A stretch of 7,822 nucleotides of DNA from Actinomycetota bacterium (GTDB taxonomy: Bacteria; Actinomycetota; Rubrobacteria; Rubrobacterales; Rubrobacteraceae). The notes under the pieces are model-generated. The model was given only the letters and a program-made list of their open reading frames with translations, did no database searches and was not told the origin of the DNA. Below, piece after piece: positions 1 through 5,390 of this stretch (positions are counted from its first letter, which is position 1; the number at the start of each line of letters is the position of its first letter). A program made the translations under genes and the position numbers. Where the stretch lies: NCBI GenBank assembly GCA_020200675.1, contig JAIVIG010000383.1:1-7822 (forward strand). Reading direction: 5' to 3'.

Positions 1-123
1 CTTCTTGAGCTCCCAGGCTCTCAAGCGCCTTCCCTCGCGCCAGTCTGTGGCTTCCTTTGAAAGTGAGTTGTCCATGAGCCGATCCTACCACAGCGTTTAG
101 CAGCCTCCGCACAGATCAGTAAT

Positions 124-1284
124 TTGACGCCGAATACACTAACCGAGGCCCCGCGGGTCTCGTTCACCGATCTCCCCGTCTCCGAGCAGGTCCGGAAGGC
201 CGTGACCGACCAGGGATGGGAGACCCCGACCCCCATCCAGGCGCTGGCGCTGCCCGCGCTCCTGAGCGGGGAGGACGTCGTCGGTCTCGCGCAGACCGGC
301 AGCGGCAAGACGGCCGCTTTCGCCATACCGCTGATCGAGGCAATCGACCCGAAGGCGCGGAGCATACAGGCGCTCGTGCTCGTACCCACCCGGGAGCTCG
401 CCACGCAGGCCGCAGCCGAGCTTACAAACCTGTCCCACTACGAGCCGGTTCGTCCGGTCGTCCTCTGCGGAGGCGTGTCCATAGGACCACAGATCAAGGC
501 GCTCAAGAACCGCTCCGCCAGCTCCGCTATGGTCGTCGTGGGCACGCCAGGGCGCATCCTCGACCACTTGCAGAGGGGCACGCTAAGGCTCGGATCGGTG
601 CGCTACCTCGTGCTCGACGAGGCCGACCGGATGCTCGACATGGGCTTCGCGCCGGACGTCGGGCGCATCCTCTCGCATACGCCGGACGGGCGACAGACCG
701 CCCTTTTCTCGGCCACTATGCCGGGGGCGATACGCGGCATGGTGAAGCGCCACATGCGCTCCCCGCGGTGGCTCGCGGTGGAGTCGGAAGCGCCTACGGT
801 CGACACCGTCGAGCAGGTCTACTACCTGGTACACGGGCGCGATAAGACGCGCGCCCTGCGCTCGCTGATCGACGCCGAGAAAGAACCTCTGGCGATCGTG
901 TTCCGCCGGACGAAACACGGGGCGACCAAGCTACACCGCCAGCTCGAACGGGACGGCTACAAGGCGGGCCTGCTGCACGGCGGGAAGTCGCAGTCACAGC
1001 GCAACAAGACGCTCGCCGCGTTCGTCGGGGGACGTACACGAATCCTCGTCGCGACGAACGTCGCGTCGCGCGGCCTCGACATCCCGAACGTCTCGCACGT
1101 GATCAACTATGACCTCCCCGAAGACGTGGAGACGTACGTGCATCGCATAGGGCGCACGGCGCGCGCCGGCAAGGACGGGGTGGCGGCAACGCTCATCGGC
1201 GAGTCCGAGAAGGGGGAGTTCGACAAGATCAAACGCGCGCTGCCCGTGGAAGTGCGCGAGAGCAGACTACCCATCTCCGCGTGA
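124..1284 (+). CDS. DEAD-box ATP-dependent RNA helicase, RhlE-like
   Basis: An ATP-dependent RNA helicase that unwinds short RNA duplexes in the cytoplasm, in ribosome assembly or RNA turnover. All family motifs are visible in order: an F-x-L element and Q39 of the Q motif, AQTGSGKT (56-63, Walker A), PTREL (88-92), GG (116-117), TPGR (141-144), DEAD (165-168), SAT (196-198), IVF (258-260), ATNVASRGLDIP (310-321) and HRIGRTAR (340-347). At 386 residues it is a nearly minimal two-RecA-domain core; the basic C-terminal tail seen in many RhlE or CsdA proteins is absent, so partner or substrate targeting is unclear. The TTG start is the one that retains the F-x-L/Q-motif region, but no convincing Shine-Dalgarno sequence precedes it, so the start is less certain than the function. 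It converges with the STAS gene downstream. The RhlE subgroup is inferred from the short length and motif spelling. Confidence 0.95.
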   Translation: MTPNTLTEAPRVSFTDLPVSEQVRKAVTDQGWETPTPIQALALPALLSGEDVVGLAQTGSGKTAAFAIPLIEAIDPKARSIQALVLVPTRELATQAAAELTNLSHYEPVRPVVLCGGVSIGPQIKALKNRSASSAMVVVGTPGRILDHLQRGTLRLGSVRYLVLDEADRMLDMGFAPDVGRILSHTPDGRQTALFSATMPGAIRGMVKRHMRSPRWLAVESEAPTVDTVEQVYYLVHGRDKTRALRSLIDAEKEPLAIVFRRTKHGATKLHRQLERDGYKAGLLHGGKSQSQRNKTLAAFVGGRTRILVATNVASRGLDIPNVSHVINYDLPEDVETYVHRIGRTARAGKDGVAATLIGESEKGEFDKIKRALPVEVRESRLPISA

Positions 1285-1295
1285 ATCGTTCACGC
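1279..1295 (+). terminator. Perfect hairpin overlapping the helicase stop codon
   Basis: A perfect 7-bp inverted repeat (GCGTGAA, loop TCG, TTCACGC) contains the helicase TGA stop in its left arm. It lies between convergent genes, where a terminator is expected. No T tract follows, so this is not a classical Rho-independent terminator; it may be a 3'-end stabilising hairpin or chance. Confidence 0.25.
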
Positions 1296-1380
1296 TCCAA
1301 CTCCGCAAACGCCGCCCACGGGGCCTCCCCAAGATCCGGTTGGCCAGGACCCGTGGACGCGAAAACCTCGCGACGCTAAT

Positions 1381-1752
1381 CTAGGAGGCCATTCTCCCAC
1401 CGCTCTTCTGTACGTAGGCCCGGCGGCAGGACGTACCTTCCGGGTCAGAGCGGAAGTCGAACCACTCATCGAACCCGCACGCCGCAACGCTCGCGCACAC
1501 CTGGGACGAAGGGTTGCGAAAGGTCAGGTGGTGGGCGTAGAGTCGGGACCGGATCGTCAGCTCGCGGGTGGCCTCCACGTCGAGGAAGGTCACCCCGGAG
1601 AGGTCCACCATCGTCGGACGCCGCAGCGCAACAACGGAGTCCAGGATCTGGCGCAAGTCCTCGAGGTTGTGCCCGTCGAACTCCCCCCTAAGCTCGACCA
1701 GCACACCTCCCTCGCCCCATTCCCGCACCTCTATAACGTGCATCACGTACAT
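1381..1752 (-). CDS. STAS-domain protein (anti-sigma antagonist-like) lacking the phospho-serine
   Basis: A 123-residue protein with a single STAS-like fold. The strand ELRGEFDGHNLEDL (20-33) and the core VDLSGVTFLDVEATREL (49-65) match the SpoIIAA/RsbV family, whose members bind anti-sigma kinases in partner-switching control. In those proteins the core strand is followed by D-S-x-G and the serine is phosphorylated. Here it reads D58-V59-E60-A61-T62, so the usual serine is missing; E60 could mimic phosphorylation or the protein may have a different role. The C-terminal part is longer than a bare STAS domain and contains C86, C92 and C109. The ATG at 1752 is chosen because GGGGAG lies 8 bases upstream on this strand; the ATG three codons later is too far from it. 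It is divergent from the ECF sigma operon. A non-signalling STAS role, such as an Mla- or transporter-type partner, is the main alternative. Confidence 0.82.
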   Translation of the reverse strand: MYVMHVIEVREWGEGGVLVELRGEFDGHNLEDLRQILDSVVALRRPTMVDLSGVTFLDVEATRELTIRSRLYAHHLTFRNPSSQVCASVAACGFDEWFDFRSDPEGTSCRRAYVQKSGGRMAS

Positions 1753-1834
1753 GTAGCCAACTCCCCACGAAATAGAAGAAAACGGCTGCTTTCATCTTTC
1801 ATGTCACTACCAACTCTGACCGCCGGAGGGAGGA

Positions 1835-1875
1835 TTCCGTTACGGTTTCTGCAACGGAACCCGAAAGATTTTCGG
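1835..1875. promoter_or_regulatory. Two adjacent inverted repeats in the divergent intergenic region
   Basis: TTCCGTT (1835-1841) pairs perfectly with AACGGAA (1853-1859) across an 11-base spacer. Immediately afterwards CCGAAA (1861-1866) pairs with TTTCGG (1870-1875) across 3 bases. Both lie in the 244-base gap between the STAS gene and the sigma gene, a local AT-richer patch. Their position suits operators or leader-RNA hairpins acting on one or both divergent genes. No known operator consensus is recognised. Confidence 0.4.
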
Positions 1876-1895
1876 AAGTGAAGCGGATGCTCCCT

Positions 1896-1963
1896 GTAAC
1901 CGTGGCAGGAGAGTGTGGGTCTGTTATGGTACGAGGCGTAGACAGTAGGCCGGCGGTAACCGT
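1896..1963 (+). repeat. GTAACCGT direct repeat, two copies 60 bp apart
   Basis: The 8-base word GTAACCGT occurs at 1896-1903 and again at 1956-1963, exactly 60 bases apart. The copies flank the candidate promoter of the sigma gene, and both are followed a few bases later by GGCAG. A spacing near an integral number of helical turns would fit paired binding sites, but two short words may coincide by chance. Confidence 0.35.
1902..1930 (+). promoter_or_regulatory. Candidate housekeeping-type promoter for the sigma operon
   Basis: GTGGCA (1902-1907) and TATGGT (1925-1930) each match four of six positions of the -35 and -10 consensus, with a 17-base spacer. This would give a leader of about 60 bases before the sigma ATG. 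The match is modest, and an ECF-type autoregulated promoter is not visible here. Confidence 0.25.
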
Positions 1964-1996
1964 TCTGGTGGCAGCGCGGCGGAGGACGCCTTTCGC

Positions 1997-2566
1997 ATGA
2001 CCTTTGAAGACCAAAACCTGGCGAAAAAGGCCGCGGAGGGCGACGTCGAAGCCTTTGCGCGTCTGGTTCGGGGCCACTCGGGGCTCGTGTACCGGTTGGC
2101 TACGCGGATACTGGGCGTCGACGAGGCCCAGGATGCCAGCCAGGAGGTTTGGATCCGGGTCTGGCGGAATTTACCTAAGTTTAGGGGTGACAGCGCTTTC
2201 AGCACCTGGATTTACAAGATTACGGTGAACACCTGCTTGAGCACACTCCGCAAGGAGCAGGCACGCGAAGCGCGTGAGTTCGGCGATGAGCCTCCCTACA
2301 TACCCGCCGTCGCCAACGTCGAGAACGACCCCGAGACCGCCACTCTGGCGGGCGAGCGTCGCGAGGAGCTCTTCCGCGCCCTCGAACGGGTGCGAGCAGA
2401 GCACCGGGCGGCGCTGGTTTTGCGCCACATGGAGGGGCTGAGCTACGCCGAGGTCGCGCAGATCCTGGACGTCCCCGACGGCACGGCCAAGGGCTGGGTC
2501 AGCAGGGGCCGGGCCGCCTTACTCGTGGCGCTCTCCAGGGAATCCGGCGAGGGTAGGTCACAGTGA
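1997..2566 (+). CDS. ECF-type RNA polymerase sigma factor
   Basis: A 189-residue alternative sigma factor with only the two core domains typical of the ECF group. The sigma2 region spans about 10-85, including DASQEVW (46-52) and FRGDSAFSTWIYKITVN (62-78), which bind core RNA polymerase and the -10 element. A charged linker (about 86-122) follows, then sigma4 (about 123-180) with the helix-turn-helix LSYAEVAQILDVPDGTAKG (148-166) for the -35 element. The common G-T-V-K-S-R-L turn reads GTAKGWV here, a mild departure. GGAGGA at 1981-1986 lies 10 bases before the ATG. The stop overlaps the next start by GTGA, which implies translational coupling to the putative antagonist. It heads an operon with a membrane channel-like gene. 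No extra C-terminal SnoaL-type domain is present. Function is confident; the stimulus and regulon are unknown. Confidence 0.93.
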   Translation: MTFEDQNLAKKAAEGDVEAFARLVRGHSGLVYRLATRILGVDEAQDASQEVWIRVWRNLPKFRGDSAFSTWIYKITVNTCLSTLRKEQAREAREFGDEPPYIPAVANVENDPETATLAGERREELFRALERVRAEHRAALVLRHMEGLSYAEVAQILDVPDGTAKGWVSRGRAALLVALSRESGEGRSQ

Positions 2567-2910
2567 TCGCGCCGAAGGAATGGGAGGTGCTGGAGAGGAT
2601 CGGGGCCTACGCCGCCAGCGAGCTCTCCCCCCAGGGGGCCCGCGACGTAGAGCGCTTGATCCTAGAGGACCCGCAGGCTCTGAGGCTCGCCGAGTCCTAC
2701 CTGAGGATGCTCGCCCTGCTCGGCGCCATCGGCGAGGAGTCCCCGCAGGTGCCTGGTGCGGTGATCGACCAGGCCATCCGCAGGGCGGCGATCTCGGCGT
2801 TTTTCAGGCAGGCGGAGGTCTTCTTCGCGGGCATCGGTCGGGCTTACGTCGACGCTTTCGTCCACTACCTGGGCCTCAGGGCCCCGGGCCCCGCCGGGCG
2901 GGGGATCTAA
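2563..2910 (+). CDS. Putative zinc-less anti-sigma factor, copy 1
   Basis: A 115-residue, probably soluble protein made mostly of helices. Its N-terminal half, with AYAASELSPQGARDVERLI (15-33), has the layout of anti-sigma N-terminal domains, in which Y/L-x-x-x-E-L-(S/T)-x-x-E/R precedes a zinc motif. There are no cysteines and only one histidine, so the HxxxCxxC zinc site is absent, as in zinc-less anti-sigma domains. The C-terminal half (66-106) is aromatic and amphipathic with spaced charges; I see no clear membrane helix. The GTG start overlaps the sigma stop by four bases, with GAGGGTAGG just upstream, so the two proteins are likely made in matched amounts. Anti-sigma function is inferred from position and N-terminal layout, not from a catalytic motif. 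A close paralogue lies at 5007-5354. The next gene's ribosome-binding site overlaps this gene's stop. Confidence 0.8.
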   Translation: MIAPKEWEVLERIGAYAASELSPQGARDVERLILEDPQALRLAESYLRMLALLGAIGEESPQVPGAVIDQAIRRAAISAFFRQAEVFFAGIGRAYVDAFVHYLGLRAPGPAGRGI

Positions 2911-2915
2911 GGAGG
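2909..2915 (+). promoter_or_regulatory. Ribosome-binding site fixing the TTG start of the channel gene
   Basis: AAGGAGG includes the last two bases of the preceding TAA stop and sits five bases before the TTG at 2921. It is the strongest argument for that start and for co-translation of the three-gene operon. Confidence 0.75.
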
Positions 2916-2920
2916 CTTAG

Positions 2921-3757
2921 TTGGAGGATACTCTAGGGACGTTGCTGGAAGACCTCGGGGGCGCGCTGGCCGAGTTCGTCCCGAGGCTCCTGGGCGCCGT
3001 GGTCGTGATGGTCCTGGCGCTCGTCGTCGCGGTAGTGCTGCAACGCCTGGCGGCCCGTCTCCTCGGGGCGCTCGGGCTGGACGAGCTCGCCTACCGAACC
3101 GGCGCCACTAACTCCCTGCGACAGCTAGGCTACGATGGCGGCCCCTCGCGGCTCCTGGGCCTCATCCTCTTCTGGGCCGTCCTCCTGACCGGGGTGGCGG
3201 GCGCCCTGAGCGTCCTCGGCCTCGCCTCGCTCGAGCAGACGATGGACGAGATCGTCAACCTCACCGGGCGGCTGCTGGTGGCGCTCGTCATCATGATCGC
3301 GGGCGTCATGGCCGCGGGCTGGCTGGCGGACCTCGTCGCCCGTGGGGCCGAGAACGCGGGCCTGCGCGGTGTAAACATTTTCAGGCGCGTCGTCTTCGCC
3401 GTGGTGATCGTCGTGACCGGCCTCGTAGCCGCAAGCCAGCTCGGCCTGGAGACCTCGTTCCTGGTCCTCCTCGCCATCGTTCTGTTTGCCACCGTCGGCA
3501 TCGTCGCCGCCCTCGTCCTGGCCCAGGGCCTCGCCCCCCTCTCCGGCAACATCGCCGCCGGCCGCTACGTGCAAGAAAGCCTCGCTGTGGGAGACGAGAT
3601 CTCCGTGGACGGCATCGAGGGTACCGTCGAGGAGCTCGGCCACGCCGCCGTAACCCTCCGCTCTGGGGACGGCTATCTCTATCGCGTCCCCAATCGAGCT
3701 CTCCTGGAGGGCGTCGTCCGAAAGACGGACGGGGAACCTGACCGAGACGCTCCATAG
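2921..3757 (+). CDS. MscS-related mechanosensitive channel family membrane protein
   Basis: A 278-residue integral membrane protein with five predicted helices (about 22-43, 79-101, 115-139, 155-173 and 178-204). A soluble segment (about 212-266) follows that resembles the MscS beta domain: G-x-x-V-x-E-x-L-x-V-G-D-E-I-x-V, then GIEGTVEEL (231-239) and YRVPNRALLEG (254-264), the usual G-x-V-x-x-(I/L)...P-N-x-x-(L/I) pattern. The large C-terminal alpha/beta vestibule of MscS is missing, so this matches the conserved-TM-helix/CmpX-like branch and may be a channel, a regulator or a sensor. The TTG start has AAGGAGG five bases upstream. It is the last gene of the sigma/anti-sigma-like operon, which suggests induction with that sigma factor during osmotic or envelope stress; that is inference. 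Several glycines and alanines line the last helix, as in pore helices of the family, but the gating motif cannot be assigned by eye. Confidence 0.82.
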   Translation: MEDTLGTLLEDLGGALAEFVPRLLGAVVVMVLALVVAVVLQRLAARLLGALGLDELAYRTGATNSLRQLGYDGGPSRLLGLILFWAVLLTGVAGALSVLGLASLEQTMDEIVNLTGRLLVALVIMIAGVMAAGWLADLVARGAENAGLRGVNIFRRVVFAVVIVVTGLVAASQLGLETSFLVLLAIVLFATVGIVAALVLAQGLAPLSGNIAAGRYVQESLAVGDEISVDGIEGTVEELGHAAVTLRSGDGYLYRVPNRALLEGVVRKTDGEPDRDAP

Positions 3758-3765
3758 TTATTTCG

Positions 3766-3784
3766 CGCGCCGGTGAATGGCGCG
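3766..3784 (+). terminator. Possible terminator after the sigma operon
   Basis: CGCGCC (3766-3771) pairs with GGCGCG (3779-3784) across a 7-base loop, followed by only three T residues. It begins nine bases after the channel gene's stop. The short T run makes it weak as an intrinsic terminator. Confidence 0.35.
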
Positions 3785-3868
3785 TTTGTGACGTAAGGTA
3801 TTGGGGAATAAGGGTTCTCCGGGAGATGTGGACAGGAGACGGGAGCGTTCGGATGCCGAAGGGAGAGG

Positions 3869-4648
3869 GTGCTTCGCCATATCGACGATAGCGTGAAGCC
3901 ATGGCAGCAGCCGGGCCCGCGGCGCCGGCTCGGCTTCGCTCTGCTCGGCGTGCTCATAGCGCTCTCGTACGCCCTACTCCTCGCCAGCGAAGAGGCCCAG
4001 GCCAAAGGGGGAAAACAGTCTCTGAACGGAGAGTCGGCCGAAGGGGCTATCGGAGGAGCCGCCAAACCGGTCCAGGAGGCCGCCGGAGAGGTTAACAAGC
4101 TCGCTGGCAACGAGGGAGCCGGAGGCAAGGATGTCGAATCCGTCGCGGCCAGAGACCCAGCGCCACAAGCGGACAAGCCGGCGCCGGTAGACGATGGGAC
4201 GGTCAGGAACGCGGCCAGGGAGACAACCAGGCCGGTGGTCGAACCGGCCCTGGACGAGGCAACCTCGGTCACCAGTCCGGCCCTAGAGGGAGAGACCAAG
4301 CTGCCGAGAGCCGAGCCGATCCTCGACGAGGCGACGACGAGGCTGCCGAAAGCCGAACCGATCCTCGAAGAGGCAAACCCACCGGTCGAACCGGCCCTCG
4401 CGCAGACGCTCCCGGCCGTCGAGCCGGCCCTGGATGGGGCGATTCCGGCGGCGGCCGAGCCGGTTGGCGAGGCGGTCGAGCCCGTAGCCCGGCCGCTCGG
4501 AGAAGAAGCGATCCCAACCGTCGGGCCGGTGCTCGAGGAAGCGTCGTTCCCGGGTGTCGAACCCGCCGTTGGAGCGGCGGCTCCGGCGCCCGGGAAGGGA
4601 TGCCGCGCCCGTTCCCCTTCGGGTTCCCTACCGGCGCTCCGCCGGTAG
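3869..4648 (+). CDS. Secreted repeat-rich surface-type protein, probably frameshifted at its C-terminus
   Basis: Unrecognised family. The 259 residues begin with a basic stretch (RRR 18-20), a hydrophobic segment (21-39) and a signal-peptidase-like A-Q-A (43-45), so export is likely. The rest is low-complexity, rich in Ala, Pro, Glu and Gly; from about 124 to 235 it carries degenerate (V/A)EP(A/I)L(D/E)EA repeats about 11-14 residues apart, as in extended wall-spanning spacers. The last residues (about 244-259) turn Arg/Ser-rich and unlike the rest. From about 4600 a different frame continues plausibly with a Pro/Gly stretch and a membrane helix, so a one-base loss near 4574-4648 probably truncates the natural product. 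The GTG start has AAGGGAGAG just before it, and no upstream in-frame start exists before a stop at 3809. Either a real frameshift mutation or a sequencing error could explain this. It lies between the two anti-sigma-like copies. Confidence 0.6.
   Translation: MLRHIDDSVKPWQQPGPRRRLGFALLGVLIALSYALLLASEEAQAKGGKQSLNGESAEGAIGGAAKPVQEAAGEVNKLAGNEGAGGKDVESVAARDPAPQADKPAPVDDGTVRNAARETTRPVVEPALDEATSVTSPALEGETKLPRAEPILDEATTRLPKAEPILEEANPPVEPALAQTLPAVEPALDGAIPAAAEPVGEAVEPVARPLGEEAIPTVGPVLEEASFPGVEPAVGAAAPAPGKGCRARSPSGSLPALRR
4238..4573 (+). repeat. Degenerate EPALDEA-type coding repeats
   Basis: Successive units read VEPALDEAT, AEPILDEAT, AEPILEEAN, VEPALAQT, VEPALDGA, VGPVLEEAS and VEPAVGAA, about 11-14 residues apart. 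At DNA level the units share gagccg/gaaccg...ctcgacgaggc words but have diverged. Such arrays change length easily by recombination or slippage. Confidence 0.6.
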
Positions 4649-4806
4649 GAAGTTCTTTCGGAGGCTCGGGCGCCGGTGTGACCCTGGATCTCCTGGCAAT
4701 CCTCGCCTTGTTGCCGGTCCTCTCGCGGGTCGGTGGGTTGTCGCGGACCCGCGCAGCCTTCAAGCTCGGTTCTTCTCCGCGGCTGGCCGTAGAACGCCCC
4801 GGTTAG
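4600..4806 (+). pseudogene. Out-of-frame C-terminal membrane segment of the preceding gene
   Basis: This frame encodes 68 residues: a Pro/Gly/Phe stretch, SSFGGSGAG, a hydrophobic helix (VTLDLLAILALLPVL), then a basic tail (SRTRAAFKLGSSPRL) ending in ERPG. A helix followed by positive charges suits a C-terminal membrane anchor, which the preceding exported protein lacks. No independent start is credible: the only Shine-Dalgarno-like run abuts the ATG. The frame stays open upstream into the preceding gene, and restoring one base near 4574-4648 would join the two into a protein of about 310-315 residues. I see no LPxTG sortase signal. Confidence 0.5.
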
Positions 4807-4819
4807 TCACTCCTTACTA

Positions 4820-4846
4820 GTGGTGCGCCTTTTTTTGGCGCGCCGC
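4820..4846 (+). terminator. GC-rich hairpin with an all-T loop
   Basis: GTGGTGCGCC (4820-4829) can pair over ten positions, two of them G-U, with GGCGCGCCGC (4837-4846). The loop is a run of seven T (4830-4836). It begins 13 bases after the last stop of the surface-protein region, so it probably ends that transcript. The T run lies in the loop rather than after the stem, so it is not a standard intrinsic terminator. Confidence 0.45.
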
Positions 4847-4905
4847 AAAGGTTCTTGCTGTCCTGCCCCGCATGGGCGGGAGATTTAGGAAGACTCTCTT
4901 CTCAG

Positions 4906-4914
4906 TAAGGAGGT
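4906..4914 (+). promoter_or_regulatory. Near-perfect ribosome-binding site of the mini-gene
   Basis: TAAGGAGGT is almost fully complementary to the 3' end of 16S rRNA and its core lies seven bases before the ATG at 4921. It is the strongest such site in the window, and it serves a 29-codon reading frame rather than the gene after it. Confidence 0.75.
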
Positions 4915-4920
4915 ACGTAA

Positions 4921-5010
4921 ATGATCTCTGGCGAATCGTCGCCGCTTAAGGCAAAGGCGCGACGGTCGGAGGCGTCCGGAACCTGCGCGGGCAGGAAGGT
5001 CCGGTTGTGA
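4921..5010 (+). CDS. 29-residue mini-gene coupled to anti-sigma-like copy 2
   Basis: An ATG with a near-perfect ribosome-binding site opens a 29-codon frame, rich in Arg, Lys, Ser and Ala (GESSPLKAKARRSEASG at 4-20) with one cysteine, ending in TGA. The stop shares GTGA (5007-5010) with the start of the next gene, the same arrangement by which the ECF sigma gene is joined to copy 1. It may therefore be a leader peptide whose translation delivers ribosomes to copy 2, or the re-used remnant of a sigma gene lost after duplication. The last bases (AGG...AGGTC before GTGATC) weakly resemble the end of the sigma gene. I recognise no family and no attenuator codon run. Confidence 0.5.
   Translation: MISGESSPLKAKARRSEASGTCAGRKVRL
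4978..5001 (+). promoter_or_regulatory. Possible ECF-type promoter inside the mini-gene
   Basis: GGAAC (4978-4982), 16 bases, then GTC (4999-5001) matches the general GGAAC-N16/17-GTC form of many ECF promoters. It would start transcription near 5007-5010, making copy 2 nearly leaderless. The match is short in a GC-rich background, so it is tentative. Confidence 0.2.
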
Positions 5011-5354
5011 TCTGGTCGGATAGGTGGGAGGTGCTGGAGAGGATAGGAGCCTACGCCGCCAGCGAGCTCTCCCCCGAGGAGGCCCGCGAGGTAGAGTGGA
5101 TGATCCTAGAGGACCCGCAGGCCTTGAGGCTCGCCGAGTCCTACTTGAGGATGCTCGCCCTGCTCGACGCCGTGGGCGAAGAGTCCCCGCAGTCGCCCCA
5201 GGCGGTGATAGACCACGCCATCCGCAGGGCGACGATCTCGGCCTTTTTCAGGCAGGCAGAGTTCTTCTTCGCGGGCATCGGGCGCGCCTACCTCGACGCT
5301 TTCGTCCACTACCTGGGCCTCAGGGACCCGGGTCCCATGGCACGAGGGATCTGA
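5007..5354 (+). CDS. Putative zinc-less anti-sigma factor, copy 2 (orphan paralogue)
   Basis: A 115-residue paralogue of the protein at 2563-2910, identical at 95 of 115 positions without gaps by hand count. Differences cluster at residues 3-6, 24-32 and 54-66; the core ILEDPQALRLAESYLRMLAL (33-52) and the C-terminal ISAFFRQAE...FFAGIGRAY...DAFVHYLGL are almost unchanged, which suggests retained binding function. It also lacks cysteines and a zinc motif. No sigma gene adjoins it; its GTG start overlaps the stop of a 29-codon mini-gene instead. It may antagonise the same sigma factor under a different signal, or a sigma factor encoded elsewhere. It ends 31 bases before the convergent sulfatase gene. 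Confidence 0.82.
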   Translation: MIWSDRWEVLERIGAYAASELSPEEAREVEWMILEDPQALRLAESYLRMLALLDAVGEESPQSPQAVIDHAIRRATISAFFRQAEFFFAGIGRAYLDAFVHYLGLRDPGPMARGI

Positions 5355-5364
5355 TAGATACGAA

Positions 5365-5390
5365 GAGCCTACGAGGGACCCGAGCCTACG
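5365..5390. repeat. 9-base direct repeat between convergent genes
   Basis: GAGCCTACG occurs at 5365-5373 and 5382-5390; the second copy covers the sulfatase stop. The 31-base gap holds no clear terminator hairpin. Confidence 0.4.

Noticed and set aside
57..91. TTGAAA as a -35 box for the helicase promoter
   Set aside because: No acceptable -10 element at 16-18 bases downstream.
2174..2185. CCTAA-GT-TTAGG small palindrome inside the sigma gene
   Set aside because: Short, within well-conserved coding sequence, and a two-base loop cannot form a stable hairpin.
3125..3643. Long minus-strand open frame opposite the channel gene
   Set aside because: Asp/Glu/His-rich composition is the mirror of GC-rich membrane-protein codons; no start signal and no recognisable domain.
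4574..4648. Programmed -1 ribosomal frameshift
   Set aside because: No X-XXY-YYZ slippery heptamer is in phase and no strong downstream pseudoknot is evident; a mutation, slippage variant or sequencing error is simpler.
4554..4820. Third-frame open stretch over the surface-protein end
   Set aside because: Arg/Pro-rich, lacks any membrane or conserved pattern; the 4600-4806 frame explains the region better.
2563..5354. The two similar genes as ends of a composite mobile element
   Set aside because: The similarity is confined to the coding sequences; no transposase, terminal inverted repeats or target duplications are visible.
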